Source of the DNA: Amoeboaphelidium protococcarum
Lineage: Eukaryota; Aphelidiomycota; Aphelidea
Direction of reading: 5' to 3'
Length of the DNA stretch: 64,000 bases
Assembly (NCBI GenBank): GCA_023515745.1
Contig: JALECJ010000007.1
Span: 992,001-1,056,000, forward strand
The position numbers and the translations under genes were made by a program. A model generated the notes under the pieces. That model saw nothing but the letters and a program-made list of their open reading frames with translations, did not search any database and was not told the DNA's origin. Position 1 is the first letter of the stretch. Each line of letters begins with the position of its first letter. Below are positions 49,001 through 64,000 of the stretch, in pieces.

Positions 49001-52000
49001 CAAAAACACCAACTTATATCCTTCAAGCACGCATTTAAGATGATCATTCATATGTTGCGGTAAGTCATCGCAAATGAAATCACACCATAAAATGATTTCT
49101 CTTATAGACACAGAGAAAGACTCTATAGATCTAAGACAAGACATAATCCCCATCTACATGGACACAGCTTCATCTAACTAGCTCAAATTATTTCCAAAAG
49201 CACGAGCAAGTTTGGAGTGTAATATCATACGCAAGTCATCCACGTTACTCCAGTCTATGTCGACCCAAATCTCAGTAAATCTGTTCCTTAGCGCAGGACT
49301 GAGCTCCTTCTTACCGAAGTCACCACCCGGATTCATAGTGGCAATAAACTTGAAATTATCATGAGCACGAATATGATAAATCTCAGCGCAATCATTTCTC
49401 TCCATAACAGTGATCTAACGAGATGGTTCTAGGACAGAATTGAGCCTCTCCACCACAGCATCATCAGCAAGCGATATTTCATCAAGCAGGATAATACCAC
49501 CACTCTTCATAGTCGACACTAATGGACCATCAGTCCATTCGAACAATTTCGCTTACTGCTAATTATCTTGATCACACTGAGATGATGAATTTCTAACAGG
49601 CCTCATTCCACCAACAAAATCAGAGCTCTCCGTGTTCTGATGGCAGTTGACAATATCCAACTTTTAAGAGTGAATTTTAGCATACTACTACACAACTGTA
49701 GTCTTTCCACAACCTGTGACACCAACCAACAGTACAGGTTCGTTATGCTAGAGTGCACGATCTACAAGAGCATACAGCCTCTTCATAGACGAAGTCAGCA
49801 CCAGCTAATGATCACCGTCAGCATTGACCAGAGACTATTTTTAGTCGTACAGTAACTAAGGGTCGATAGAGCATCGGAAATGCTATTCAAGCACCTATTT
49901 GACTAGAAGCTTCTCTTCTTCATTCCTCAGCCTTTCCGCTAGTAACATGTATCCATCATCTCCAATAGGCTATTCACCACCAGAATTTTCGCGGGACGCC
50001 CAACGGAATAGATCTCTCAATGTCATGAATCCATCTTTACCATTGAAGAGCTTCGACTTTGATCTGTGCAATTGCAAATCCTGATACACCTTGATCATCT
50101 TCTTTGCATAGCTAGGAGCTATTCTACATCTCTTCTGCAAGATTAGCTCTAGTTCATCCGCAGGTATGTCATTGAAATGCAACTCAATAAATCTATTCCT
50201 GAAAGCCCTGGACAACTGCTTACGGCCACCATATACTAATCCAGCTGGATTCTGAGTAGCAAACAAACGGAATCCATCTTTTGGTCGCACAACCTCACCA
50301 GTCTCTGGTATGACCAGCTCTTGATTGTCATCCAACAATCTATTGAGTGCCTCCATAACATCAGACGGAGCCAAATTCAACTCATCCAGAACGATCCACC
50401 ACCCATTACGCAGCGCTTAGACCAGCACACCATCTTTAAAGACAAAATTCTGAGCCACCCCATCCCAAACATAGCTGCCAATATAATCTTGCATATCAGT
50501 GTGCTCATGATTGTTTATTCGAACCATCATATTTCCAGTTTAAATGGCAAGATACTCAATCATGGAAGTCTTACCGGCAGATGTGGGACCTTGAATCAAA
50601 ACTGGAATAGAACTCAGGAGAGTACTGCACAGATTTCGGAGATTACGCTCAACAGACTTGGTGACGACATATTTGTCCACAAATTAAGCCTGCTACTCAT
50701 CCGGCATATGAACACCCTTCTTAACATTCAATTGATATAAACAGATCCAATCATAGTTCCTACCGTCCTAAGGCTTCACTCCAGACTTTGATAAAAACAA
50801 TCGAAGTGCATTGGAATTGCAGTCAGGCAGCAAATACTTTTGCAGAACGGATACAGCGATCCCCAAGGATTTCTAGTTAAGCGGAGCACAGAAAATCAAA
50901 TACAATCCTTCATACACAGATCGCAGAGTAGAGAACTGCGAAGAAAATCTCAGCGCACATTACAGAGCTCTGGATATCGATCTAGTAGAATAGTGTGGCT
51001 ACTCTAATGATACCTCGCCAATCTCCAATTGCCCATTTAGAGATAATGTGCGCATGTGCAAATAGAATTTAGCCACCTATTTGATGAGATTTAAATGATC
51101 TGAAGGTACCGAGAGATCGACAACACCCAAGAGCGCTTACAACTTTAATGATATTACCATAAGAAGATCCTAAAAATCTTGACAAGATTCGTCAACCTGC
51201 AAAGAATCACTAGTAATACATACAGACTAGGCCAAATTATTCTCTGGCGATCCCACACAGAGCTCAAAGAACCGTCTCCTAATAGAGTCCGGCAATGGCC
51301 TTTTACCAACATCAGTGCTTGGATTCATACAGCCAAATATGCGGAAATCTGGATGTCGCTTAATAACCTAAACTTCTCCGCTCTCAATAATGGTGACTTC
51401 TTGCTAATCCATATCAAGAATACTACTAATGCACGACAATGTCTCGGCAGTCGCCAGATTAATCTCATCCAAAAGTACCCATTCGCCTTGTTTGATAGCT
51501 TTCACCAGGGCACCTTCTACGAATCCAAAAGTCAACTTCTACTACGAGGAAGAGGAAGAGGAAGAAGAATTTTAATGCGCAATTTTAAGATCAAAATCTG
51601 CCATCATAGACTAAAATTTTTCCCAATCTTGTAGAAGAATATGATCAATCGCAGAAGACTATGCCGTACTCTTCTTCGCAAACATCTTCAAGCTCATGCT
51701 CCAAAGCTAAAAGAGTCTCTTCCAAGCACTTTACTACCAAGCCAGCTTACAAGCATCTAGATACTTTTTATTATCCTTGACGGAGAAGGTGCGTCTGAAT
51801 ACAGAGTCAAACAACTCCTTGATTGGCAATGCAACATGCAGCTTCATGTCCACGGGCTTGTAACTTCCAAGTAAATCACTGACCTCCGACTACTAGGACA
51901 TATTTATAACAGTCATCTTGATTCCACAACAATCAGACAGAAACTGGACCAAAGTCGTCTTGCCGCAACCAGTCTCTCCAACCAATAGCACAGGCTACTT

Positions 52001-53941
52001 AATACTTGGATGTACTCCTACAACTAGCTACTCCACAATCTTCTTGGCGTGGGTGGTCAAAGCAATCATTGGCCTACTACTACCAGTGTTATTGGATGAC
52101 AATCTTCGTTATAACTACATACATCCAACCTTAATGACTTGGCTATTCAATTACACATCAGGTATCCTCTGCTTCATGTGGTACAAAACTAATTCTTCAG
52201 ATACGCCAATCTATTGAGCAAACTCTACAGTCAGTTTGAGCAGACTGTTACTAAATGGGCAGCTACTCAAAAATACATCAAATCCCGAGGCAAAGATTGC
52301 AACTCTAGACTCATAACTCAAAACTTCACCATTGCTATTGTTATGATCATAATCTCCCAACAATATCTTGACGCGCCTGCACCATTGAAATAACTAGCTT
52401 AGACCTGGGATGACAAAGAATTCAGTCTGCCGGGTAAACGTCTGATGGTTAGTCAGAAGCCAAGAGTATCCTTGAATAATCCAGTCGATCACTTACTGCG
52501 AGACTACAGGAAACTTTTCGTTCAACAGCAATTTAGTATCATCAAGAGAGAATTCAGCAAAATTGAGTACACGGTAGTCTCTAAATTGAACCTGACCTGA
52601 CATATCAGACACAAATCCAGGACCATTCTAACATGGATAAGTGCAGATTACCTTAAAGTTGTAGTGACACTGAACAATATCATTAACACCAGGACCAATA
52701 CGTACGAATCCTTGATGCAGAACTTACGAGAATAGAGACACTACATCTTCACTCAACATACTAACATCTTCAACAATCAGCCACTAACCGAGTCTCGCAG
52801 CTCTGGTCAAAACACCCTCTTTATACTCAAAGAGACGGGAACCAGACTCAGACATTGTCTGCCCACCAACCAAAGATTTTGAGTCGGTTAGATGATTCAA
52901 ATGAACCACCGAGACTTGCTAATTCAACTAAGAAGCTAGATACTATATAGTCTGTGACTTGCCACTAGATGAACTGCCAACGATACAAATAGGCTTCCGG
53001 CTATCAGATATAGCTCTTGCAAGACTTTCAAGATTAGACAACGACGTCTCGGCAAATATGAAGTTATCCAACTTTATCTACGAGCTCAAGGAAGACAAAT
53101 TCTTGATAATCACTAAATTGTGTCCAAGATACAGGACATTCTAACAGACTCCCAAGTATGACATTTCGCAAGACTAATGAGATGCCAACTTTTACAGTGC
53201 AGTCTACCGATCAATCTCAGTCTTGACGCATTTAACAACATCCCTCTCCAACGATTCCTTCATTTCCAATTCATCATCATTATATTGCAATTGGGATACC
53301 AACTGTGGAGATACCAATTGAAAAATGAGACTTAAATAAACGCGACATTCTAAATCTTGTTCTTAACTACAGCGCAATACGAACGATGACCAGTCAGGGA
53401 CAAAGTTCAACATCATTCGCTCCTGCGACACCAATAGACGATACAAACTCAACAATAGACGCCTCTTTGAGATGACGCTGCCAGTTACCAGAATATCATT
53501 AATTATACTCTAATTCTATTGCACCAACTAAATAACAGAGTTGACATTATGACCAAGACGGCAACAGAAGTAAGCACAAAAGAACAAGGAATCTGTGAAA
53601 CGAGCCGCGTCTTCAGCGGGAGCCAACTCGAGCTAATACGCCACCACTTCTACCAAGACCAGATTTCCAATACATTAACAGATATCAATTATAATGGCGT
53701 CATTATCTCTCGTCATCATTTCCATTATTATTTTTGAAATAAATTAGATCATATCATTTCCATTGCTGACCTGCGTCAAATGCTATTTCCACTCTGACGC
53801 GGCTTTTTAATACTCCTCGTTGTGCTACCAAGTGTCAAATAAGATGTTCAGATTATGCTTTAACTAATCAACGGTAGAGCATTCTAAATGCCAAGACTTT
53901 TATCTTTTGCTGACATGTTCAACCATATCCTCTTTAGTCAT
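40037..53941 (-). CDS. MDN1: Midasin (MDN1/Rea1), AAA ATPase of ribosome assembly
   Basis: One open frame of 4634 aa without introns. An in-frame TGA precedes the ATG at 53941, and the TGA stop is preceded by TAG (Gln). Midasin pulls Rsa4/Ytm1 off pre-60S particles. Six AAA modules follow an N-terminal domain. Walker A loops: GSSSSGKS (residue about 319), GETGCGKT (660), GPTSAGKT (1124), GVTGCGKT (1403), GSPGCGKS (1717). The sixth module lacks a P-loop and has a Walker B-like WLYLNNANICNPSVLDRLNS. A long helical linker comes next, then a very acidic region at about residues 3700-4250 (DNA 41.2-42.8 kb). A MIDAS domain ends the protein with AVDDSKSMADG, ISDGICED and PFDFYIVLRDLDSLPSVLSE. Confidence 0.98.
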
Positions 53942-54161
53942 TTCGTGTGATATAGTTTTGACAAATTTTCATCATTAAAGAGAATTTGGAAATGCGCGTC
54001 GCTTAGTCACTCATCACTAGAGGTGAAATTCAGAACGTAAGCTTTCTGAAGATCGTCCGACTGTTTGATTCCTCATTGACTCTTAGTGCAACAATAAAAA
54101 GCTGACGCTATTAACACATATGCTTTAACCAATTTTAAAAAGTAAATTTTAACGTAATAGA
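53942..54161. promoter_or_regulatory. Divergent promoter between midasin and SDR gene
   Basis: A 220-bp gap between two divergent starts, AT-rich next to the SDR gene. No motif is clear; the assignment is by position. Confidence 0.4.
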
Positions 54162-55397
54162 ATGGGTACTGAATTATTGTTTGCTCCTCTGTTCCAGTCG
54201 CTGCTGTTTGCGAGAGGTGTACTGTATCTTGTACTAAGTTATGCTCTTCCTGGACTTGTACCTCGATTCAATCCCACCTCTACGGATGTAAAGAATTTTG
54301 CGCCATAGCCTGCTGTGTTGATTACTGGATCGAGCACTGGAATTGGTAAGGAGATGAGTCTTTACCTGGCCTCTCTGGGTTACGCAGTCTTTGCTTGTGT
54401 CAGAAAGCAGTCCGATGGCGATGCTCTGGTATCTGATCTGAAGGCGATGAACAAGAACATCCATCCTAAAGGTACTTTTATCGCTTTTAAAACTTAATCG
54501 CTAAACCTGAATTACTTCTGACTAGTTATTTGTAGGCAAGATTATGCCATTAATATGCGACGTAATTAAATAAGATCAAATTAACAAGGCCAAGCAGTAA
54601 ATTGAGAAGGTGTGCAGCACTGAAAATATGGCCCTAGTCAGTCTAGTGAGTAATGCTGGTGTACACAATCCTACACCTGTGGAGCTGATGGATGTCAAGG
54701 CAATGTAGGATATGTACGATGTTAACGTGTTTGGTGCTTTGCGTATGATCTAAGCCTTCCTGCCGGTGCTTCGTAAGACTGCTGCAGATACTCAGTATAG
54801 TCCACGCGTTGTGTTCACCTCAAGTATTGCTGGGGTCATTTCGCTGGCCACGTTCGGTCCATATTCGAGCAGTAAGCATGCACTGGAGGCTATTGTCGAT
54901 GCACTGCGCCAAGAATTAAAGCCTCAAGGCATCGCTGTCTCTTCCATCTAGCCAGGTAAGTATGTTGAGTGTGTTAATTTATTCTTGATATTTATTTATT
55001 TTTGTGGTATAATAATGTAGGTATGGTGTATAGTCCATTGATTGAAAAGAGTTCCAGTGCTGCGGACGATGGATGGATCGCCAGCATTTAGAAGGATCCA
55101 AGTAGCGACAAGTTTAAGTATTACAGTCAGTGGATACCATTGGCTACTCAGTTCTACAAGACTATTAGCTTTGTATCAACGCCGCCTTCTTTTGTTGCCA
55201 TTGCCGTGAGAGATGCCATCGAGAGTAGAGTGCCGGCAACCCGTTACTGTATCGGAATACAGGGCATGTATGGAGTATAGTTTCGCTTCCTGACGCGTCT
55301 CATGGGCACGCTGGGAGATTTAGTATTCGATTCATTTGCTTTCGCCAGCAATTGGTTCATGTCTACTCGAATGCAAAAGAACAAGGTGTAGTAGTGA
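54162..55397 (+). CDS. Short-chain dehydrogenase/reductase, membrane-anchored
   Basis: 368 aa from three exons; introns 54472-54535 (64 nt, ends TTTGTAG) and 54956-55020 (65 nt, GTAAGT to AATGTAG). The N-terminal 35 residues are hydrophobic ([20 protein letters not shown]), a likely membrane anchor. The Rossmann motif is [23 protein letters not shown] occurs in [10 protein letters not shown]. The catalytic Ser is in [11 protein letters not shown], and Tyr/Lys in [20 protein letters not shown]. The turn PGMVYSP follows the second intron. It is similar to retinol dehydrogenase/17-beta-HSD type SDRs that act on lipids at the ER. The substrate is unknown. The coding sequence ends TAG TAG TGA. Confidence 0.9.
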
Positions 55398-55886
55398 AAA
55401 AATCACTCTTTAATGATCCATGATAATATCATCATTATGTTTTCAATATGATTCGGTTTTGTACCCATATTTTAACGCGCGAAATGTTTGTAGTTTTACG
55501 GTACCATCAAGTTATATTGTCGTCATTTTCAATAGTTGTAATTTTATCGCTTTAAGACTCACGCCATCTATATCTTCTCTCTCTCTTTCTCTCCACTTCT
55601 TTCTTTACTTTTTAAACGGCCACCGGGAAAATCATTTGGAACTATTTCTCTTTGCACGCATTCATTTACCCTTTCACATAATTCTACATCTATCAACCTC
55701 CCTCGTCATCTGAAACATACTGTACAGCATATTGAAACGCTCGCCTGGTCGTTCGTTCGTTATTCTTTCTCGTCGAACATTTTCTCCTTTCACTCAGTTG
55801 TGAATATACCGGTAATAATAATTGCTTTATTTAACTACTGGTAATAGTTAACTTTTATATTCAACTGTCTTTAGGGTCAAATCAAT
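55398..55886. promoter_or_regulatory. USP7 upstream region
   Basis: AT-rich with a pyrimidine tract (CTTCTCTCTCTCTTTCTCTC) near 55573-55592, the complement of the GA tracts seen upstream of minus-strand genes. An open stretch at 55420-55713 is unstructured and probably chance. Confidence 0.4.
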
Positions 55887-59393
<3,507 letters not shown>

Positions 59394-59621
59394 TTGATTG
59401 TCTGATCATATTTTATAAAATTTTAAGTGAAGTATCATGAACACAATTTAAGAAGCTATAATCTTTATGCCAATCTCAATATATATCTCACATTCCGCAT
59501 TATCGCAATTTCAATTTCACCTTGTACTTTGAAGCTTCTGATCCACCATTGATTTAAATAGTCGCAATCAGCAATATAACTAATCAGCAATTCAGTGCCA
59601 ATGCAATTAATCAGCAATAAA
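59394..59621. other. Convergent 3' spacer
   Basis: Spacer between the 3' ends of USP7 and exportin-6, with AT-rich sequence and ATCAGCAAT repeats near 59569-59620. No gene. No obvious terminator motif. Confidence 0.4.
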
Positions 59622-62600
59622 TCAAAATGACATACTCATCAATGGCTACGAAGATGCATCATCACTAGAATCTATACGCGAGTAATAGAGCAAGTCATCA
59701 ACAAATTAATTCATGCCCAGAGTAAAAGATGGAGAATCACGAACAGGCTTCATAGATTCCAACAGCAATTACCTGTGTCGTACAGAGACATCATTCTTAT
59801 CTTATAAAAATAATGGCACAGCTTAAGTGTAAAATTGCTATAAATCTCCGCCATTACCACTACCACTACCACTACCACTACTACTTGCAATCACAAACAA
59901 GAAATGGATAAGTTCATCACGCAACAGATCATGGCTCTTATCTACCAGCACCGACAATATAACTCTTACAAACACCGTGAACATATCTTGACGAAAGTGA
60001 GCGGTTGAGAATAGCTTGCACTTGTTGTTGATCTCAATCAGCACCTACATGTCAGCCTTGACTAAATCCGGACTGGTGGACTGAAAAGCATTCAACAATA
60101 TACTTATGAGTCCGTCAAAGAGTGCAACCTGTTGACTGAAAGAACTTCCACCAACTGCAGATGAGTTATCATTAGGATAAATCAACTTCCACTAATTCAC
60201 AACTATTGACTTTATGAGCTCAAAGAATACAGGACGACTTAATATAGCATTGCCTGTATCGATTTACTATAGAACTGGAGCACATCTTCCAATGCAGAAT
60301 TAACAAACGTCTGGTAGAATCTATAGTGACACTTTAGACGAGGAGGATGGATCTTCCACCAGAATATTCATGATACTAAAGACATTGTTGAGGATATGTG
60401 CGCATTCTTCATTGATATCATTCAATAAGGCGGCAACAGTTTGCTCATTGAAGACAGATAGTAATTGCTAAACAATACCAACCAACTACTCTGGCGCAAT
60501 CTAACGTTTAACACAGGTAACCAACTATAACAGGAATGAGGTGATTGAGAATAAAAGCTTCTCATTCTAATTATATACATTAAGCAACTAAGCACTAGGA
60601 CCAACCACATCCCGAATGGTAGAGTATAAAATCTAACGCACCGCAGCCTTTTCACACTCCACACTTTTCAGTATCGATGATAAGATGACAAGGACGTGCG
60701 CAATTCTATCCTGAATTTCATTATTTGCAAATACAGATTGATTACTACTGGCCTAATTAAGTAACTATTTAAACGGATCTACAACACCAGATACAAAGGC
60801 CGCATACTCTTACGTGGTCTCATTATTAAGATGAGGCAGTAGATTCAACAGCGCAGATGAGACACCAAAGTAGATATTAGCTTTAACTTCATGTGGTATA
60901 TCCTGACATATCTAGTGAATATTAGACACAAAATTACCCACATCTCCATATGAGAACAGATTCTATGGCTTTACAGTTATACAAATGGACTAAAGTACCT
61001 GAGAAGCAGCCAGCTGCACTCTCTTTGACATTCCCGGCCTGAATACAGCAATACAGGCACTCAATATGTTTTGTGTTAATTCATCAAATTTTGGTAGCAA
61101 ATTCTTATTGCCAATATTTCCACCACCATTACTATCTTTGCCGCACACTTTCTATTACAGAGTGGTCAACCAAAAGACATAAGACTGAATCACCAGATAC
61201 GACTCTGTACACAGCTTAATGTAGTCATTATGCTCCTAGTTGGTCGCATATCCATTCAGACAATTGCTGATCACATTCAAAAACTTGAGTAGAAGACTGA
61301 AAGTAGAATCCAGAGAGGCCTCAAAGTTGTCCACAAATACCTCAGCCAGGTGACCGACAATCTTTGTGGAGGTTCTCAAGTCTTTGTAGCTGTACATGAT
61401 ATGAGCAGATTCGGACAAGGACTTTTACTGCATGCCTTATTGTTACTATTATTACTACGCGATTATCTGTTAAAAGGTGGCCACTTGTCTCTCATACATT
61501 TCCCAAATCACTTGAATCACTTCCTGAGGATACAGCTTCAGTGTAGGCTCCAGGATAGATAAACATTCGTCGATATACATATCCATATCAGTCTAACCAC
61601 TAGAGTTCTCCACTGCATCCTCAATATCCTGCAGAAAGGATGGATTCACTGTATACTGCATCTTGGCCAACAAGTTAAGACTTAGCATAAGCATACCTTA
61701 TTTCAACTTTTAATGAGTCTAAGACTAAGGAATCTATAATTATAATCGAGAGGTAGGAGACTACAACGTCTCTTGACTATACTGAATAAACAAGACAATC
61801 TGGTGCCAGATGAGCAAGCATTCTCTAAACGCAAGCACGTCAGGTTACTGCATGGTGAATTTGTACATCAATTCCAATAGATTGGGAAGTGGCAAATTTT
61901 ATAGACGCTCAATCTTACCCAGACAATTCTACATGAATAGCGTTAACAATTCAGCAAATCTGGATCGATACTCATCATCCAAATCATCCATCAGACTGTT
62001 ATCCGAATCATCAGTTAAATGCTTCAGTACCTCATAAATATGCAAAAATATGACAGTCACGTACTCATTACTTTGTGGTGGCATAAACTTGCGCAATAGC
62101 AATTCACTGATACAACTCAGCGCAGCATTGCCAATCTCGACACTGGTGGAATCATTAACGTGCACAAGTTTAAAAACTGTATCCAGAAGATATATGTTTA
62201 AGCACTGCTAACCACTAACAGTATCCAGCGGAATATGAGTAAAGATGAGGACTAAAATATCCAAAGTCAGCACACACAACTCTCTACTCTCAGAGTCAAA
62301 TTAACCTCTTGGTGTTATCGAGATAGGACTAGTTAAGAGTTGCCGCGAATTGACAGAGCTGAGATTCAGAGCCATTTGTACCACCTGGGACTGATTGTAT
62401 TAAGGTGTAGGAGAATTAGCCTATGGACTGGGCAAGTAGGCCTGTTGATAACTTGGCTCCCTTCCATCTGCACTAATACTCCGCTAATGCTTAACATCAC
62501 CCTATGGAAACGCAGAACCACCAAATTGAACATTATAACCACCACTTCCTGCCCCAATTCCGTGCTGCCCACCAACACTTCCACCGTATATACCATCCAG

Positions 62601-63423
62601 TGTAATCTTTAATAGATGCAGCACACCCGACATGATGGATCCATTAGATGCAGCATTCTCATTAAACAGTAAATGCTTCAGTTCCTATTTCCTGGCTGAA
62701 GACATATCAGGCTTATTGCCAGCGGACAGGAACTCTTCCAATAGAGTCTTCAGGAGAGAAAGTCCAGTAAATGCCTCAGCATGCAGCGACTTGGTCAGTT
62801 TCTTGCCCGTCGGACTGAGCGGAGGTGATAAGATACACTTATTAATCAGAGGAAGTAGTTCGGGAAATCTATGAGGCCACATTCTCTTGGCCAAGTCCAC
62901 AATAACTTTAATCAACTTGTTGCTGGACATTAACGACAGCACTCCATTCTGGTTGTGTCGTTCAAGAATATTGAGGCAGAACTACTTCAACTGCTCTTAT
63001 TCACCATCTGTAATTCCCTCCCAATGTCTCAATAAAGATTCCTACATTCATGCCATTACAATTCAATAAATACTTCAACTTGTAAAAGAACCGAATATTA
63101 TAACCAACCTCAACCATGGATAAAGCGAACCACTGCATATTCTAACTAGACTGCCCTTATAGGATGTTGACGGCCTCCCTCCAAGCTTACGGTCTAATCT
63201 TCCATTACTATAGCTGAGATTCTACATGAATATTTTAAAATCGAGAGGTAAAATAAACGATGACAGTTCCAATCGATTTCATACCTAAAGCAGCCTTTTA
63301 ATCATACGGGATCTTGGAGTCAAAAAAATTCTCCACAGTCTATTCAAGGCTCTACAACACTTATTTCACTCAACAAAAAATATAATAAAACTAAATGCTA
63401 TATACGCCTACCATTTATTGCAT
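59622..63423 (-). CDS. XPO6: Exportin-6
   Basis: I place four exons: 63412-63423, 63285-63351, 63109-63221 and 59622-63041. The introns are 60, 63 and 67 nt, all ending TGTAG; together they give 1203 aa. The N-terminal importin-beta repeats read SLEQTVENFFDSKIP, QLQQWKIRPQAWREAVNIL, NMQWFALSMVE, then ESLLRHWEGI. Later landmarks: LIKVIVDLAKRMWPHRFPEL, KIERLQNLPLPNLLELMYKF, and VILSVLVDKSHDLLRDELIH, all at exportin-6 positions (human LQVLVHKSHDLLQEE). Exportin-6 carries profilin-actin out of the nucleus with RanGTP. It is known mainly from animals and amoebae, so its presence says something about the host. The 12-nt first exon is the least certain part. Confidence 0.88.
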
Positions 63424-63670
63424 TCCTTTGCCTTAATATATATATTCAGTCTAACTCTATTCTACGTAACAATAGTTATGCTGAAGATCAAAGAGCAACA
63501 ATACGAGCAGGAAAAGGCTAACGGCCAAACAGTTCTCTGATTCAGCACGTTGCGAGCGAGCGGGCGGTTGAGAGAGACAGGGGGAGATACAGTAATCATA
63601 AGAGTGTAAAGAGACGGATCTGTTCATCACTTTTCAATCAGATAAATTATTGTTTTTAGGTAGATATTGA
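63424..63670. promoter_or_regulatory. Upstream region of exportin-6
   Basis: Contains a CpG- and purine-rich block at 63549-63590 (GCGAGCGAGCGGGCGG, then GAGAGAGACAGGGGGAGA). Probably a divergent promoter for XPO6 and the ORF to the right. No further motif. Confidence 0.4.
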
Positions 63671-64000
63671 AAGTCAAATGGGATTATTAAATATCATAAT
63701 CCACTTGTAGAATGTTTGTTACTATATCTAAAGCAATGGAATCCCTGGAACAATTGTAGACACGGAGGAGCCACACTTTGGAACTTCATAGACGCGTTTG
63801 AGAGATGGCCGCCGCAGTTGCCTGATCCGGCCGACGCCTCTCTGTTTCACCGCCTTGCTGATGCTCGTTTCAGATCTTAACGCTCACTTTCTTATCCACT
63901 CATTACCTAGTACCACAAACTCATTTACAACCTGATTATCACTCTCTGCCAACCACTAATTACAAGAATGCAATCGCCTTAAGAAGACAGTAAAACACGT
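63671..64000 (+). CDS. Partial ORF at window edge, unrecognised
   Basis: The frame is open from just after a TGA at 63668 to the window end. It includes VECLLLYLKQWNPWNNCRHG, then GATLWNFIDAFERWPPQLPD and PADASLFHRLADARF. Trp/Pro-rich composition and even use of codons look like real coding sequence. No start is seen in this frame, so a first exon and intron upstream are likely. I cannot name a family. Confidence 0.35.

Noticed and set aside
40037-53941. Midasin as a pseudogene riddled with stops
   Set aside because: The interruptions are only TAA and TAG, at Gln-compatible places; there is no TGA and no frameshift over 13.9 kb.

Overview
The window is eukaryotic nuclear DNA from an organism that reads TAA and TAG as glutamine and uses TGA as its only stop. 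This is seen directly. Long genes (PRP8, midasin, RIM15-type kinase, USP7, exportin-6) run in one frame through dozens of TAA/TAG codons, those codons fall at conserved Gln positions (for example PRP8 at 21716 and 21953, and the invariant Gln of the phosphoserine aminotransferase GGVQKNIGPAG motif), and every gene I can close ends at TGA. Read with the standard code, the window breaks into false fragments. Introns are few, 60-79 nt and GT-AG. Genes are packed on both strands, often as divergent pairs 140-370 bp apart.

Organism: not certain. The Gln code occurs in ciliates, some diplomonads and oxymonads, and some green algae. The gene content looks more like an opisthokont or fungal relative: a PAS + zinc finger + AGC kinase of RIM15 type, exportin-6, a sterol-glucosyltransferase-like enzyme, a chromodomain Ty3/Gypsy fragment, and GPI-anchored wall-like proteins. 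A likely mitochondrial targeting sequence at 38184 argues against an amitochondriate oxymonad. An early-diverging holomycotan such as an aphelid is my preferred guess, with modest confidence.

Layout: 1-5547 RIM15-like kinase (3' end off the window). 6093-7699 divergent splicing genes PRP18 and RBMX2/IST3. 7821-9875 two secreted proteins, the first GPI-anchored. 10109-11776 phosphoacetylglucosamine mutase. 12.2-14.0 kb mobile DNA: a TnpB/Fanzor-like ORF cut short by a chromovirus integrase-chromodomain fragment. 14266-15681 glycosyltransferase, then tRNA-Asn. 17012-17908 nine-finger TFIIIA. 18050-20203 divergent phosphoserine aminotransferase and p24 cargo receptor. 20.5-21.2 kb coiled-coil/membrane ORF remnants with a tandem duplication. 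21437-28501 PRP8. 28669-29449 RanBP1. 29672-30418 a second GPI protein related to the first. 30760-32058 cystathionine-type PLP enzyme. 32.1-34.8 kb gene-poor, with a SWIM-finger transposase-like remnant. 34820-37813 TSR1. 38184-39935 unknown mitochondrial membrane protein. 40037-53941 midasin. 54162-55397 short-chain dehydrogenase. 55887-59393 USP7. 59622-63423 exportin-6. 63671-64000 a partial ORF.

Functional themes: splicing (PRP18, RBMX2, PRP8), ribosome assembly (TSR1, midasin, TFIIIA for 5S RNA), Ran-dependent transport (RanBP1, exportin-6), and surface/secretory functions (GPI proteins, UDP-GlcNAc synthesis, p24). Nothing suggests co-regulation beyond shared divergent promoters.
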